Source of the DNA: Atopsyche davidsoni
Lineage: Eukaryota > Arthropoda > Insecta > Trichoptera > Hydrobiosidae
Assembly: GCA_022113835.1 (NCBI GenBank)
Contig: JAILWY010000021.1
Span: 11,284,001-11,348,000, forward strand
Direction of reading: 5' to 3'
DNA: 64,000 nt
Positions 46,180 to 59,239 of this stretch are shown in pieces. A model generated the notes under the pieces. The model saw only the letters and a list, made by a program, of their open reading frames with translations. It ran no database searches and was not told the origin of the DNA. Position 1 is the stretch's first letter. The number at the start of each line of letters is the position of its first letter. A program made the translations under genes and the position numbers.

Positions 46180-49100
46180 TGCCTTTAATACATAATATAA
46201 ATATATTTATTGTTAATTTATTGATCAGAAAGTTGGTATAGAGTTCAGTAGTCACACAGTTATACGCATAATTATTATTCAAATGTTAAATTAAAGAAAT
46301 AGTTTTATTTTTTTTACATTAAAATTTATCCAAGCACAGTTTTTTCCAAACTCACAAAAACGATGGTAACTTTATTTGCAAAATGTAAATGCAGCGTCTG
46401 AAAAAAAAAACCAGAATAAAGTATTCATCCCCACGACAGACGAGGAGGCACATTTTCTCGACTCCGAGAGATTTAAACAATGGATGCAATTTTCTGACTA
46501 TAAAGCGCAGTGGGTCATAAAAAATGCAACGAAGCCTTAGTGGCCTTCTCGAGGAACCCCTGGAAATGATACACACCTTGCGGATGCGGTCTGCTATGAC
46601 GGTATTAATTAAGTTACACTATTAATAAAACTGTCACACCCCTGTTACAGGATCGCGGACCGGGCTGTGCTGAAACTGTTCTGGGGGATGTCTGCCTGAA
46701 ACTTTATTATCAATTATGAGTTGTAGTGGTATCAAAATATTCACCACACATAAAGAATGGGATTATTTGACTATCGGTGCAATATACTACTAGAGTTTTG
46801 CATTACAAAATTTCGTAAAAGAATATACGAGGTACTTTATGAATATTCTATTTTTTTTTAAACTAAATATATACATACATACATTCATAAAGTTGTTTTT
46901 AAGTAACATCGACCACTTACTGTGATCACTTACGATGTAATGAGTGTTAAATGAGTAAATTATGAAGATCTGGTGGATTTCAATAGGCCTTTTGTCTTAG
47001 GAAAACTTGGGTAGCTGGAAGGTGTAGCATATTTATGACGAAAATGAAAAGATGGAGTGTAAATAGATAACTTTTTGTATCTTCAACATTTTTTCGACAA
47101 AAACATTACTCACAATTAGTGTTATAAATTTTCGGTTCTTGGGTTTATGGCATATTGTTTTATTCTTTAATAATTTGGTGTTGATGAAATCTTTGAAGAT
47201 TGAAATATAAAACTGAGTATATTTAATAAAAAAAATGCGGCAAAACACCCAGATACCGAATAATTATAATAACAACAACAAACACATTATTATTTTATTT
47301 TATCTAGATGTTCTTTTGTTTAATTTAAAATATATATATATATATATATACAACATTACATCAAATGGTAAAAAAAAAAATATCAGTACATGTTAAAATT
47401 TTCGCTTTTTTGTGTATCTCAAAAATTTAAACATTTAAATACATTTTAAGGCTTTACATATATCCGCATTGCGAAATGGAAACAGTACGACCGATGAATC
47501 TCAAGGGAAGATGATGCGATATTCCAGACTTAGCGTTCTTGGCGCCAAGGGTGGTTTTTTTCAGGAAACAGGTCGAATAGAACGATTGAACATGCAAGAT
47601 AAAATGCAGTATAATGTTGATAAAGTGAAATTGTTTGAATTGCATTTGATATATGTTAATAAGTGAACACCAAATAATGATACAAAATAACTTTTTTTTA
47701 CATCTATAACAATATTTAAATCAATTGGCTATGCTTTATTTAAATATTATTATATTATATTATTAAATTTTAATGTTGTTTGCAATTGAAATTAAAACAT
47801 AATTTTTTAAAACTAAAACTAGAAACAAATCATACATTTAGTAATAAAGTTACAGTTTTGATGTTTTAAAACTAAACATTCAACTATAAATTTTTCATAA
47901 TTTAGAATGTAATCCTAAATCTATCTCTATCTGGCATAAAGATAAATATATGTTCAGTGAGATAGTCATTAACTTTATCTGAGAAAAAGCACATACAGAA
48001 GAAAAAAAAAGCTTTTATTTAATAGAAACTTATTTGTAGTTTAGAACTGAGTGCTTAATTATATATCTTTAATTAACAGATCTATTTTATATAAAATAAC
48101 CATTTAAATTTTTATTTATGATGTGGGTGTAGATCCTTGGATAATTAATAAAATGACGTAATTTTTGTTTATAGTACGTGACGAAACACAAAAGTGCCAG
48201 CTTTTCGTGAATCAGACCAAACCAGCGTCGGTTTTAAACCGTGTTTATTTACTCAAAAGCCGCCACAATAACAAGGCGGAATCAATTCCGTCCACAGTGC
48301 GCACTTCTTGATAGAAATAAATCATAAAGTGTGAATATCACAGTATATAACGAATCATTCAGGCTCAAACTCATGTATTTGAACTGAAACAAAACACGGA
48401 ATGGAAAATTGTAATTTTGATTTACTTAGAAAAATGACTTTGTTAAAAAATCCCAACGAGAAAAGTTAGCAAAATTGGTCATGAATAAAAACAAAACTTG
48501 GAAAAATTAAAAAATTGTTCAAATTTGTATGATTTAACATACGAATTTATTAAATCATGATTTGTTATAATGATAGATAAACTAGTCAAGTCAATGAATT
48601 TAACATTCAAATGATACAATATAAATACATAGTATGTAATCGATTAATTTTTTGCGACACTGATAGATATTTGCGTTCTATTGAGGAAGTACAGGACAGA
48701 GGCACTTAGTTTTTTCTGGACATTTTGTGTGACCTACAGGCATTCTTGATCTTATTTATAATTAAAATGCAGTTATCATTTTCATTGGGATCAATGCCAT
48801 GAAATCTTACACTTGTATATGGCAGTTAAAATTTTCTCTAACTTAAAGCGGCACAGTACCTTTAAAAGCATAGGGTGTCGAGATATAAAAATTGGGGATT
48901 TATTTTGTTGTTTCATCGTTAAAAACACATTGAATAAAATGATATGACGCGTTAAATTTTTAATAGTTGCCAGTGTAAGTAAGTTAATAGTTATTCCTGA
49001 AAACGTACATATTTCAGGAATATTCCATTCTAGCCTTTTGTATGGCAACACAGCCCCGATGAAATTAAAAAAGGGTACTTTTTAATTTCATCGTGGTATT

Positions 49101-50560
49101 GTATTTTTTAACCTGGATTTCGCAGTCAACATGCATTAGGCGATTTTATATAAAAGAAGTTACGACGTTTATCAGTGACGTGCGTGGTCAATTTAAATTA
49201 AATGAAAATAATAAATAAATCACCCCTAATGAAAAACACGCCGAGTAACATCTGTGTTTGCTCTGGGTGACTATTTATGAACTAGCAATAATATTTGAAT
49301 ATCCAAAAATAACAGGATGCAAAATATTCGATAACCCTTATAAAAACAAAGGATAACTCGTTATTTTAAACGAATGTTTTTGTTGAAAATAATTATAAGA
49401 ATATTACAATACCTAATAAAAACATTTATCCCTGTTGAATCTCTTCTGAAAAGTTTGATAGAATCTTAATTTGATAATATTAAAATAAACTGGGAATATA
49501 CACGAAACAGTGCGTAGAGTAACAGTAACAAATAATTTACTTTAATTTTAACAAAACCGTTAAAACATTTGAACTAAAACGTTTTCACTGTTTTGTCGGT
49601 TTAAAGTATGAATTGTGGCTAACTGAATAAAATCAGGTAAAAATAAATAACTCAAATTAGTTTGGTTTGAATTTCTGTCCATTCTAAAATAATAGTACTT
49701 GAAAACAATTAATATATATTATGTTTAACAGTGTTTATAAACACTAGTAAACATAACACAGGTTCTTGTTGTTTGAACTACTTGTTTATCTAATATGAAC
49801 GCAGGCGACTTTTTATACTATAATACGTATACTCCTCAATCAGATTATTTGTGCTTGATGGTATTTATGTCAAGCACACATAAATACCACCAATACTTGA
49901 TGGTATTAATGTTTGCAAAGAGACTTTATTTTCAATGCTATTTGACAAACAATCTGGAATAAAAACAGTACCCTTTCCACGAGCCCGCCATCCTCTTGCC
50001 AACCCTGCATTGTTCGTCGCCGTTATTCGCAGAATCACCAATTTCTATTTAATTTTTCCGAGATTATGCTAGTTATTTATTGTGTTTTATCATACAGTGC
50101 TTTTACGATCTTTTTCATATCACCGTATACCGCTAAAGGCTGCTTTATACGGGGAGGTTTAATATGCCCCCAGCTTTGTTTTTAGTGCCGACCCCTCGCG
50201 CATTCGTATAATAAATACGTCCAGTTGTTTTGCTCTAAAGGTAGTCTGTTTTGGATGTCTGTTTATTTGAACGCTCGAATTTATGTCCTGGCAACTCCTA
50301 GGGTCAACTGCCTGCAATTAAAAAAAAAAAAAAACCACAATCGATACGACAATGAATATATTATTTATACTACATGTTAATATTTTAATTATTTTCTCCC
50401 TGATACAAGAAACGATTTATTATAATATCTAAAATCCATCAAATATATTCTTAAAAAAAAAAAAAAAAAACACCGTGTCAATGTGAACTGAAAAATTTAT
50501 AAATGTTATTTGTAAGATATTTTCAAAATGTTTTAATAAATAGGGATAACATGGCCAACA
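46180..50560. other. Gene-free stretch with a decayed F fragment
   Basis: AT-rich with scattered short frames. A faint F-family arm lies at about 48450-48530 (CCCAACGAGAAAAGTTAGC, TTGGTCATGAATAAAAAC). A small hairpin (GTATTTATG...CATAAATAC) is at 49860-49889. No genes. Confidence 0.5.
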
Positions 50561-50569
50561 ATTAGCGAA

Positions 50570-50900
50570 CTGTACCCAATCATAACTTTATCGCAACAGG
50601 CTCCCTCCCCCGCGCGCGTTATCTATTTTTTCAGCACCGAATGATAACGTATTCATTACGTCCAGCCGGAGACCGGTTACCGGATCCGGCTCTTCCGGCC
50701 GGACCAGCTAACTCTCGCAAATGACCATTTCCTGAAAAATCCAGCCGGAGCACTGCACGGACGTAAGGTTTTTAATAATAAAAAATAAAAAAAATAACTG
50801 ACCCCTAACCACCGCGTTCGAGAGAGAGAGAGAGCGGATCCTCGACCCGCTCCCCCGACCCGCTCGCCCCGAGCACCTAATTGGCTCGCTCGAGGGTAGT
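50570..50900. promoter_or_regulatory. GC-rich island with a (GA)n tract
   Basis: Contains CCCCCGCGCGCGTTATCTA, GACCGGTTACCGGATCCGG, CTTCCGGCCGGACC and a 15-base GA run (50820-50834), the binding pattern of GAGA-type factors in insects. CpG-rich. One of the stronger regulatory candidates; no coding signal. Confidence 0.4.
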
Positions 50901-51442
50901 GTGTGCATATTATTCGTTAAAAATGATTGATTAGTTCCTTGTGGTAATATTTAAAAATGACGCCGCAGGTTCTGACGGAATCAAAAGGGCGAAAAATGTA
51001 GCATATTTCTGGTCAAATTATTAATAGAACGGAAAACTGAGAGGTCGAATTTCTGCTGAGAGCCATTCATGAATGACTATTACATAATTCATATATTTTA
51101 TAGAAATTCTTCTTTGAAAGGTCCTCCAAGGACCTCATAAAGAAAATCGAATTAATATTGCAAATATTTTAACTAAGTATGAACAAATAAATATTAAAAA
51201 AATATTAGTGATGACGTTGAGGACAGAATCTCTAAATAAAAAAATATATAATTGCAATGAGGCCATTTTATTTTGAAAAATTATTTAAATTTCAACGTAG
51301 AAATTTTAATAAAAGAGAAATATGTATAAAATGTTACAAATTCATCATATTTTTTTTAAACATATTTATATAATAATTGATATATTTACGTAATATCTGT
51401 CGATGATTTCAATATTTGAAACTGACTGGCGATGAAAAATAA

Positions 51443-51530
51443 CCTGAAGGGACGGCAGATGCCAGCAAGGGCAGGCAGGCATCCTGAAGTTGATACATCA
51501 GGTAGCAGCAAGGGCAGGCACGCGATGCCT
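51443..51530. repeat. Two-copy GC-rich direct repeat, period about 40-43 bp
   Basis: CCTGAAG recurs at 51443 and 51483, and AGCAAGGGCAGGCA at 51464 and 51507. A minimal tandem duplication within an AT-rich setting. Confidence 0.6.
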
Positions 51531-51669
51531 GTTCGCCCAGCGATGGCCGAATGAACTCCCTCCAGTGAAAATCACTCTAATATGTTTGAGATTAAGAATG
51601 CACACAGCATTGAAATTTTTGTATACTTCTCATGTTTACATATTGTGATAATATTATTAACATATAAAT

Positions 51670-51715
51670 AATTTTTTTAAATGAAATACTTGAGTGATTT
51701 TTCCACCTGTTAAAT
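51670..51715. mobile_element. Family F left-arm remnant
   Basis: AAATACTTGAGTGATTTTTC then CACCTGTT is the outer part of an F left arm; the rest is absent. Confidence 0.5.
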
Positions 51716-51719
51716 TTTA

Positions 51720-54700
51720 CGCCCGCCACGTGGCGAGGTGCTTTCTACCTGCTTGCAGTTTACCTCTCCTAGTTAGTCCTTCCGCTGCAACTTTCCTTGT
51801 TGTGCAGTTGAAATGCACGTCTGGAGTATGGTGACTTCCATGGATCGGATTTAATATGCTTGGAAGGATATTTCAACGCTTTTTGAAACATAATTAACAT
51901 AAAACATTATATCAATTTAAAATTATATAAACAAATTATAACTATGTATTATAGATCTAGTGGTATTTTTATTTGATATATTTATCGAATTTATTTAAAT
52001 TCTTAACGGGGAACCGAAATTGGTTAAGAACTATTCAACCTGTAATTTTGTATTGATATATTCAGCATATACAAAAAAAAACATATGATTTGAGGTCCTT
52101 TTATTTATATGTTTTACGCTTCCTGGGGTAACGCAAAGATCTTCTGAAAAATAGCGGTGAATTTAAAAATTCCGCGTTATAATTAGAAAACGCGATTGGT
52201 AAATCTAAAACACACTTTGAATCGTCCTGTATAAGAGAGAAATCCAAACCGCGAGGCTGACATATATAAGTGAATTAATTCTTCAAGGCATACGCTATAA
52301 ATAAAATTGTTAATCCTGATTTTTCCTTTAGAGAAATGCCCACATCCGATGTGATTCTGTGTAACTAGTCGATCACTCTCCTCAGGACCATTGGCAGGTT
52401 TATCGCGATGGAAATACTGCCCGAGCGGAACTTGCTCATGCCGGGAGATATCACGATACTTATTTCAACGGGTATTCTCAAAAGAATTTAATAAAAAAAT
52501 AGTATTTCATTTTAATATACATTTAATTTACACATTTATCCGTATAAAAATGCGACACGGGATCAATATTGTTAAAAAAAATACAGGAATATTTATTTTG
52601 TCTCTACTTTGAAAGTTTTAAATTATGAATTAAAATAAACAGTTTTGTTTCTGAAATTCAAAGAATACTTTGTTATAACCATTTCTAAAATGTTTAAATA
52701 TATATATTTAGCTTAACTTTACTTTGATATTATTTCTGTGTAAAAAAATTAAAAAAAGATTATTTTAATGTATTTTTTTTCAGCTCTCTAACAGTTTTTT
52801 TATCTAGAAAATATTATGATAAAAAAGAAATATCATTTTTATTTTGTTGTAGTAAATTTTACTTACTTACCTTAATCCTTAAGACGTATTGAAAAAATTG
52901 TAAAAAAATGCGCGTTAGCGCGATTTTACTATTAATTATACAATAGAATCATTGTAATCTAAAATTTAACAGTTGATTGTTTATTTTTTATCAGCAAATA
53001 GTTGATTTGGAAATAATGTTTAATTTCATGTAAATTAACAAAAACTGTCCTGAAAACCAATAGTTTGCACAAAATCTAAGCCTGTAAATGACGTCTCAGA
53101 ATAATTGAATAACTACAGGTAACAAATTATAAATTCGCAGTTTCACATTAATTAGTACAGTTATCCAAACCATAGTTTTGCACCCAAAAAGTTGTAGAAA
53201 GTTCTGATAGTGGGGCTACCCTGACCCGCGCCCGCCCCGACCATAAAACATTTCTGAACACGTTACCCCCGTCATTACTAGCCCATTAAGGGTCGCTTGT
53301 CAGATTCTCTACATTCAGATTAACACATTAAAAATAAACACGTCATACGTTACTGCTAACTTTATTCCTGCGACTGGGGTGACGCTGTTTACGACTTCAT
53401 TAAAAATATTTGCGAATTGTTATTATTTCATTACTAGAAATGTAGCCTGTCATAAAATGACGTATTCGATGAACGATGCAATAGTGTTTGAACATATGTT
53501 TGGCTGACAATTAGATGAATATTTGATTTCATTTTGTACACATATATTTTGAATAACCGTATATTAATATCGAAAGCAAAGCCATTCTAGGAAATATCAC
53601 ATTTCGTGTCACAAACAACAAAAAAAGAAACATACACACACACACACAATGGATATTATTATAGTAGATTTTCATTACATACCAAAGAAATTGTACACAA
53701 CCAAAACTAGAAAAACCAAATAAAAATTTGTCATATTTTTGAATATTTATTTATAGTTTTTCGGAAACTATACTCTATTTGAACCCGAAACCTTAATGTC
53801 TGGAAGTAAGAGTTATTTTTATTTGATCACGAAGCAATTAGCCAAACTTGCGAGCAAAATCTAAAACATATATAAACTTCATGGACGAAGACTGTACGGA
53901 TCCTTCAAATCCGTATATTTTCTTCAGTAGCTGATCATAAGACGCGATCAAAGCTTTTTATTGTATTGTGTTGTGAGTGGAAATAATGAAAGTTCTTGAT
54001 TTTTACTGACAAGAAGCGGCGAGTCAACTCACTGCTCGTGTTAGATTTATTGACCCAAACAAAGTATCAATGAACCAATGTATATTTATAAATTGTTTTG
54101 TTTTATTTTGGGCATCTGGTTACCGCAGTAATATATTAGAAAGCTTACGACTTGCATTCAGTGCAGTTTCCTCACGCGACCTCGCCGAAGGGAGGTTATT
54201 CCTCTCCCTCGGCAAATGTGCTTTTATAAGGCCACCTAGCTTAATGTTCTCACTAAACGAGCCCGGAGTGATTTGTACACTAAATAAAGAACAATGTTCA
54301 CATTCCATAGAAAAATATTGGTGTTATTATTGACTCGAAAACCAAGTAACATAAAAATGATGTAATCTATATCAATAAACGAACAAAAATAAAAATACCT
54401 TCTTAGAAATTTGCATTATAAAGTTAATTTACAAAATTGCTTATTTATGGGTAATCAACCCATGCATTAAACGACATGAAAAATCTTATAAAATTCGAAC
54501 CTATGTCCACAGGACTATTGCGATCAGGTGTATTATCCAATTCAACTACTGTATTAATTAGTAAGAGTTTCGATCATTTCATGCAAGTGTAGACTCGATG
54601 TACTTAATTTTCTAGATAATGCATTGTTCATTCAAACAGGTTCTGTCTGAGTTAAAAAACTTCATATATCTTACTACATCTACTCTATCTACTTCATTTA

Positions 54701-55300
54701 TTTTGTTAATATTTATATTAAATGCTAAATCTTTACGAAAGCGAGGTTTTTTTTCCTGATAAATGGGTTACTTTTAAATAATTGAATTGAAATAATACAC
54801 TCAGGCTCGAGGATATTTTCGATTATAAACTTTGCAATACACTACACTATGGTCGTTTCAAATCAACAATCATCATTAATTGGTGTTTAAAAGGTTGATA
54901 TTTTCATCTCCAATTACTTCTTACCTTGTTCAGGTAAGTCTTGTGTAAAGGTAAGCTTCTCATTAGTATTCAAAGAAAAGAGTCTACCAAGAGTGACTAC
55001 TAAATTGAAAAGGTTTTTCATATACCACTTATATGTAAACATTGATTTATACTACATCATTACCACAATCTATTGATAATAGGACCTATGCGCGTGTTTA
55101 CTTCGTATAGAATATTATTGTATAGCGTTATTATAATAAAAACATGAATAATTGTGGCTTTCAACTTTCAGTCAAATGAATTTCCGAATTTTTAAAATTT
55201 AACAAGACAACCTTTAGCTATTATTTTTTTTAATAACATCAATTGTGAAGCTTAGTTATGTATAAGAAACCTGTAATATTGATGGTGTGTCATATGTTCT
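51720..55300. other. Gene-free stretch
   Basis: AT-rich with modest GC patches at 52330-52460, 53200-53300 and 54150-54260. The last includes an imperfect hairpin GCCGAAGGGAGG...CCTCTCCCTCGGC. A second hairpin (GAAGACTGTACGGAT paired with ATCCGTATATTTTCTTC) is at 53887-53925. Neither is long enough to call a microRNA. No gene recognised. Confidence 0.5.
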
Positions 55301-55321
55301 TGAGTAATTGATTCACGTTAA

Positions 55322-55425
55322 AAAAAAAATTTCGCGACTCAAGCAACATTTATGCGATCCGGTGCTTAGACAATTGAACCACTGAGGCACATCAACTATG
55401 TGAGACTTTAGGCCATTTTATATAA
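55322..55425 (-). mobile_element. tRNA-derived SINE remnant, different family
   Basis: On the minus strand: GTGCCTCAGTGGTTCAATTG (box A region), TCTAAGCACCGGATCGC (anticodon arm) and TTGCTTGAGTCGCG (box B-like), with an A/T-rich end. A single copy in the window, unlike the Thr-like family. Confidence 0.5.
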
Positions 55426-55839
55426 GTGTGAAACCAATAGACCAAGATTTTTTACACATCACAATATTTGATCATATATTCCGTGGTTTTTTTATGACTA
55501 TAAAACATCCATATACCTACTATATATTATTTTATATATAAGTATTATTTTATATGAATTAATTTATAGTAATTTTGTGAAGTGAAGCAAGGTCCTTTTT
55601 AATTAAAAATTAAAATTATCATTTTTTTATTTGCCCGACTTACGAAATGTTCATGGTTATCAATTTTTTTTATCTTTTCTTAGTATTTAAGCATAAGTAT
55701 TAATATTAACGGATTTGAAGTTGGTATTACGCTGTTTTTAATGAACAAAAAAATTTAAATATTTTTTAAATTATTTATATGAATTTATGTTTTTAGAGTT
55801 GTAATGTAAATAAATGGTAACAAAGTTTTTAAGCACTAC

Positions 55840-55885
55840 AGCGCGGCCGCACCACCCCAGGGACGCTTGCTTTGCTGCATGTGGC
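55840..55885. other. Short GC patch in an otherwise empty region
   Basis: CAGCGCGGCCGCACCACCCC and GCATGTGGCATGT are the only notable sequence between the SINE remnant and 56700; the rest is AT-rich with no gene. Confidence 0.3.
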
Positions 55886-56699
55886 ATGTAAGTAATGTCT
55901 ACATTAGGAAAAATAAGATTTAAGTATATTCAAAAACCTAAAATACATGTTCATGTTTTATTTATTATGAATTGAATATGTAGCATTTTTTTTATATTTC
56001 AAATAGCGATTTGTTTAAAAAAAAAAAACACACGTTTAGGCGTTCAAAACAACAGATTTAATATATTATTCAAGGAAGGAAATATTTTGTTATATTTTCT
56101 TGTTTCTTAAATATTTGCTTTGTTTTATATGAATTTTAACGAGTAATAATATGGTCTCTCGTGTATTTTCTTCGATATATATTCGCATGTAATATTTTTC
56201 TCAATTTCTCAAAAACATCACATCGAATTTTCCAATTACGTGCTATGAAATCTTTTGTGATTAAAAAATACAAAAGAACAACTGAGCATGTTATTTATTT
56301 GTGTACTTATATTTGTGCTCATGTGGGAGGGTGCAGGGGGAGGATGCTAAAACCACCCCAAACCCCAGCCCCGACGGGCTGTATTCCCTTGACATGACAA
56401 ATGCGCGCAGCCCGCAGACTTTGCTGTATTTTAACTATTGCGAGTGAACTGGAACTGAGAATTGTATCGCAAAGCTATTTTTTTTTATCAATCTCATGGC
56501 AAACAAAAAAACTTATATATTTATAAAAAATCTGCGATATCTAGAAGGTGTGAGATCTGTTCTTATTTTGTAGGCATTTATATAACCCGAAAATTTATTT
56601 ATGACTAAAAACATCTAACCCATAGGTTCCCAAAGTGGTCAGTGACAAGGGGTCGATGATAGCGAAAAATTAAATTGGGATGAACCATTCCATGAACTG

Positions 56700-57120
56700 T
56701 ATATGAGGCTCTACGAGAATGGATCTCATTTAAGCAGGTCATCACCAAAATACAACAGTAGATTATCAATCCATACGGTGACATTGAAGAATCGGAAGTC
56801 ATACTGCAAGAAAAAATGATCGAAACAAGCACTTATGAAGAACTGAAGGTGCCGTTTAGAAAGGGATATCAGCAATTTTGGCTTCAGAGAGGCATACCTG
56901 CTATTTATCCTGCATTACGGACTATTGCAAGAAAGTTTTTGATAGCTTTACCATCTTCATTCCTCGTAGAAAGGGATTTCAGTGCAGTTGCCATTCTTCT
57001 TACAAAAAAATAAATCGATTGGAAATCACTGTGAGAAAAGATTTCAAGTTAAATCTGACTTATTTGAAGCCAGATATTGAAAATTTGCTGTCAAAGCATC
57101 AGACCCATCCCTCCCATTAA
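56700..57120 (+). mobile_element. hAT-type transposase C-terminal fragment (ZBED-like)
   Basis: The frame reads INPYGDIEESEVILQEKM, then GYQQFWLQRGIPAIYPAL and FLIALPSSFLVERDFSAVAI. After a single-base shift in the A7 run near 57003 it continues as INRLEITVRKDF and LSKHQTHPSH, then stops. This is the hAT C-terminal dimerisation region as found in ZBED5-like / domesticated-looking insect proteins. The N-terminal zinc finger and catalytic core are missing and a frameshift is present, so it is a fossil. Confidence 0.85.
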
Positions 57121-57161
57121 AAGTATTGATTTTTTTGTGCGTTTTTATTTATAAAGGTATA

Positions 57162-57240
57162 CAGTTAAACCTCGATATAACGGACCCCTGTTTAACGGAT
57201 TTCGGATATAACGGACAAAAAATCTGGTCAAATGTAAAAA
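57162..57240. mobile_element. pogo/Tigger-like terminal sequence
   Basis: CAGTTAAACCTCGATATAAC and the following TTTAACGGATTTCGGATATA are typical of a pogo/Tigger-type end. The base before is TA. No matching inverted end is seen within several hundred bp, so this is a solo terminus, about 40 bp from the hAT fragment. Confidence 0.65.
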
Positions 57241-57964
57241 TCCTATATAAGCAAGGCAGGGGGTCTACGAAAAACAGGAAAACTCGACAAGAGGTCGACG
57301 GGACAAAAAGTTTTGGAACCTCTGCACTGACTATACAGGTGTCTTTTGATGTGAATTTATAAGAAAATTTCGTAATATTTTAATAGGATACGTAATGTAA
57401 CTTTGTTAAATTCATGAAATATATTATATGTTAAACTGTAAATCTTGAATACTTCAAAAATATATATCATGATATTTTTTATATAAATAGTCTATCACAC
57501 TGCTAATATACTCACCAAACCATACTGGCATCTTTGAATAGATTTAAGTTTCCTAGAAAGTTTTAAATTATTTTCAAGGATATGTAGGGAAATTCAGTCA
57601 AATTCGTTTAATTTATGTTAAGTTGTGAATAAATATTAGTACACCTTAGTGCCTGCAAGTAGTTCATAAGTTTATTTTATGATGATTTTAAGCCTTTGTC
57701 GTCTACAGCTGTGTTTAAGGAAGGAAGGTATTTTTAGTAATAGTAAATATACTAGTAAAAATCCTCACTCTTTACAAAATACTGATACAAAACTGGTTGT
57801 TCATTTAATCATGACTAAAATGGTTTTTTTTTTTAAATAAAATATCAATTAAACGGAAAACCATGAGTGTATATTTATCTAAAAAAATATCATATTTCAC
57901 AATAATTTATTAAATGAAAAAGCTGCAGTTTGATTTAAGGACCATAAAGAATTTATAATTAAAA

Positions 57965-58262
57965 AATGTATATATGTCTATTTTGTCGATTGAACCGTCA
58001 ATCGAGTGCGTTTTAATTACCTTTATAGGCTTATATTACTCTTACTAATATGATTATAATAAGGAAAAATTTTTCACACATTGGAAATGATTTCAAAGAA
58101 ACTCAGAAAAATATCATCGCGACTTGTGTAGGATTCGAAACCTACATCTCCAAGCTTACATGGCTGGTGCACTAACCCTTGTGCTAACGAGCCACTCAAT
58201 TGATCGAGAATTTTTAACAATCATAATCTATGTGTGCCCAATCATATTAGAAAATATATACG
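57965..58262 (-). mobile_element. tRNA-Thr-like SINE, copy 2
   Basis: On the minus strand the leader ends GATTGTTAAAAATTCTCGAT. The tRNA-like part is about 58112-58190 (CGTTAGCACAAGGGTTAGTG, CACCAGCCATGTAAGC, box B with one extra T). The tail runs through GATGATATTTTTCTGA, ATCATATTAGTAA and GATTGACGGTTCAATCG to ATAGACATA. This copy defines the full tail. Confidence 0.8.
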
Positions 58263-58589
58263 AATGCTTTGATAAGGCTTAAATGAAACATTTTACGCAA
58301 TAATTAAAAAAAATATTTCAAAGCAGGTATAAATATAGTGGCGCAAGTGCATTAACTCCGTTTTTTTTATTAAAGCAACACCGAATGTAAACGTACCCAA
58401 TACTATATATATTTTTTTGAAAATATAGATTCAGCAGTATGCGTCTATAACGCGAAAGCGAGACGTCTAACGAGTTATAAATCGACAGGGAAATCTCTAC
58501 GCATTATCATCACGAGGCGAAAGAATCCGCACGCGGCCAAAAAAAAAAAAAAAAACCTCCTTTCACACAACTCAACTAAAATCGTAACC

Positions 58590-58840
58590 GACACAATGGC
58601 GCGAGAGACTGAAACGATTCCGCTCCGGGCTGTAATTCTAACGACAATTGCCGGCAACTGTCGGCGTGAATACAAAAAAAAAGCAGGCAACACTTCCACG
58701 TGGCGTGACCCGAGAGCATTTGGACACCGAACAGGGGGCGAAGGCACTCATTTGCTGCAAACTCGACGTAGATAAAGGAAGTATGCGGGGGAGGGCCCGC
58801 GGGGGTGCGCCGCTAGGGGTGGTGCCGGATCCGCAGCTTT
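58590..58840. promoter_or_regulatory. GC-rich island, candidate regulatory element
   Basis: Contains GGCAACTGTCGGCG, GGGGGAGGGCCCGCGGGGG and GCGCCGCTAGGGGTGG. CpG-rich in an AT-rich background; frames on both strands show no family. Confidence 0.35.
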
Positions 58841-59064
58841 CGAATGAATTATTTATGAAAGCGATTATCGTGGTGTTCCTTGAAAGGAATTTCGAAAATC
58901 AGAATTAGAATCTGTGAATATTTACGTAGTGTGCTTTGATTAAACCGATGATAAAGGATGGTGTGTAGAGACCAAAGGTACAAAGCTAATTTGTTAATTA
59001 TTATTTATCTTACCCATAATTACACTTAAAAACATTAACATTTTTTCTTGTTGAGGTACAAGAT

Positions 59065-59230
59065 TCATTATTATAATGATAAAAGTATCTTTGTTACTAA
59101 ACTGATTTGCATAAAACAGGTAAGTTATGCATCTGATGATGTCCTAGTCTATTTGGTCGAAACTAGTCATGCAAAAGATACAACAAACTCAAAATACAAA
59201 GCTACTTTTATCATTATATATATGAACATT
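59065..59230. mobile_element. Foldback element, family E, copy 3
   Basis: Outer arms TTATAATGATAAAAGTATCT (59070 on) and its near-complement at 59196-59225 enclose the hammerhead-like module. It shares the outer arm with copy 2 and the inner core with copies 1 and 2. About 165 bp; no ORF. Confidence 0.75.
59128..59173 (+). ncRNA. Hammerhead-like RNA module, best copy (family E copy 3)
   Basis: TGCAT (59128-59132) and ATGCA (59169-59173) can form stem I. Between them: the canonical core CTGATGA (59133-59139), one extra T, stem II GTCC with GGTC (59141-59144, 59155-59158, one mismatch), the canonical GAAA with C (59159-59163), loop TA and GTC (59166-59168). Cleavage would be expected after that C. 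The two-pair, two-nucleotide stem III is the minimal form known from newt satellite and Penelope-like element hammerheads. The extra T and mismatch may lower or abolish activity. Confidence 0.42.
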
Positions 59231-59239
59231 CTTAATTTT

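Noticed and set aside
53887..53925. Hairpin as a microRNA candidate
   Set aside because: Stem of about 15 pairs with a mismatch is shorter than a pre-miRNA stem.
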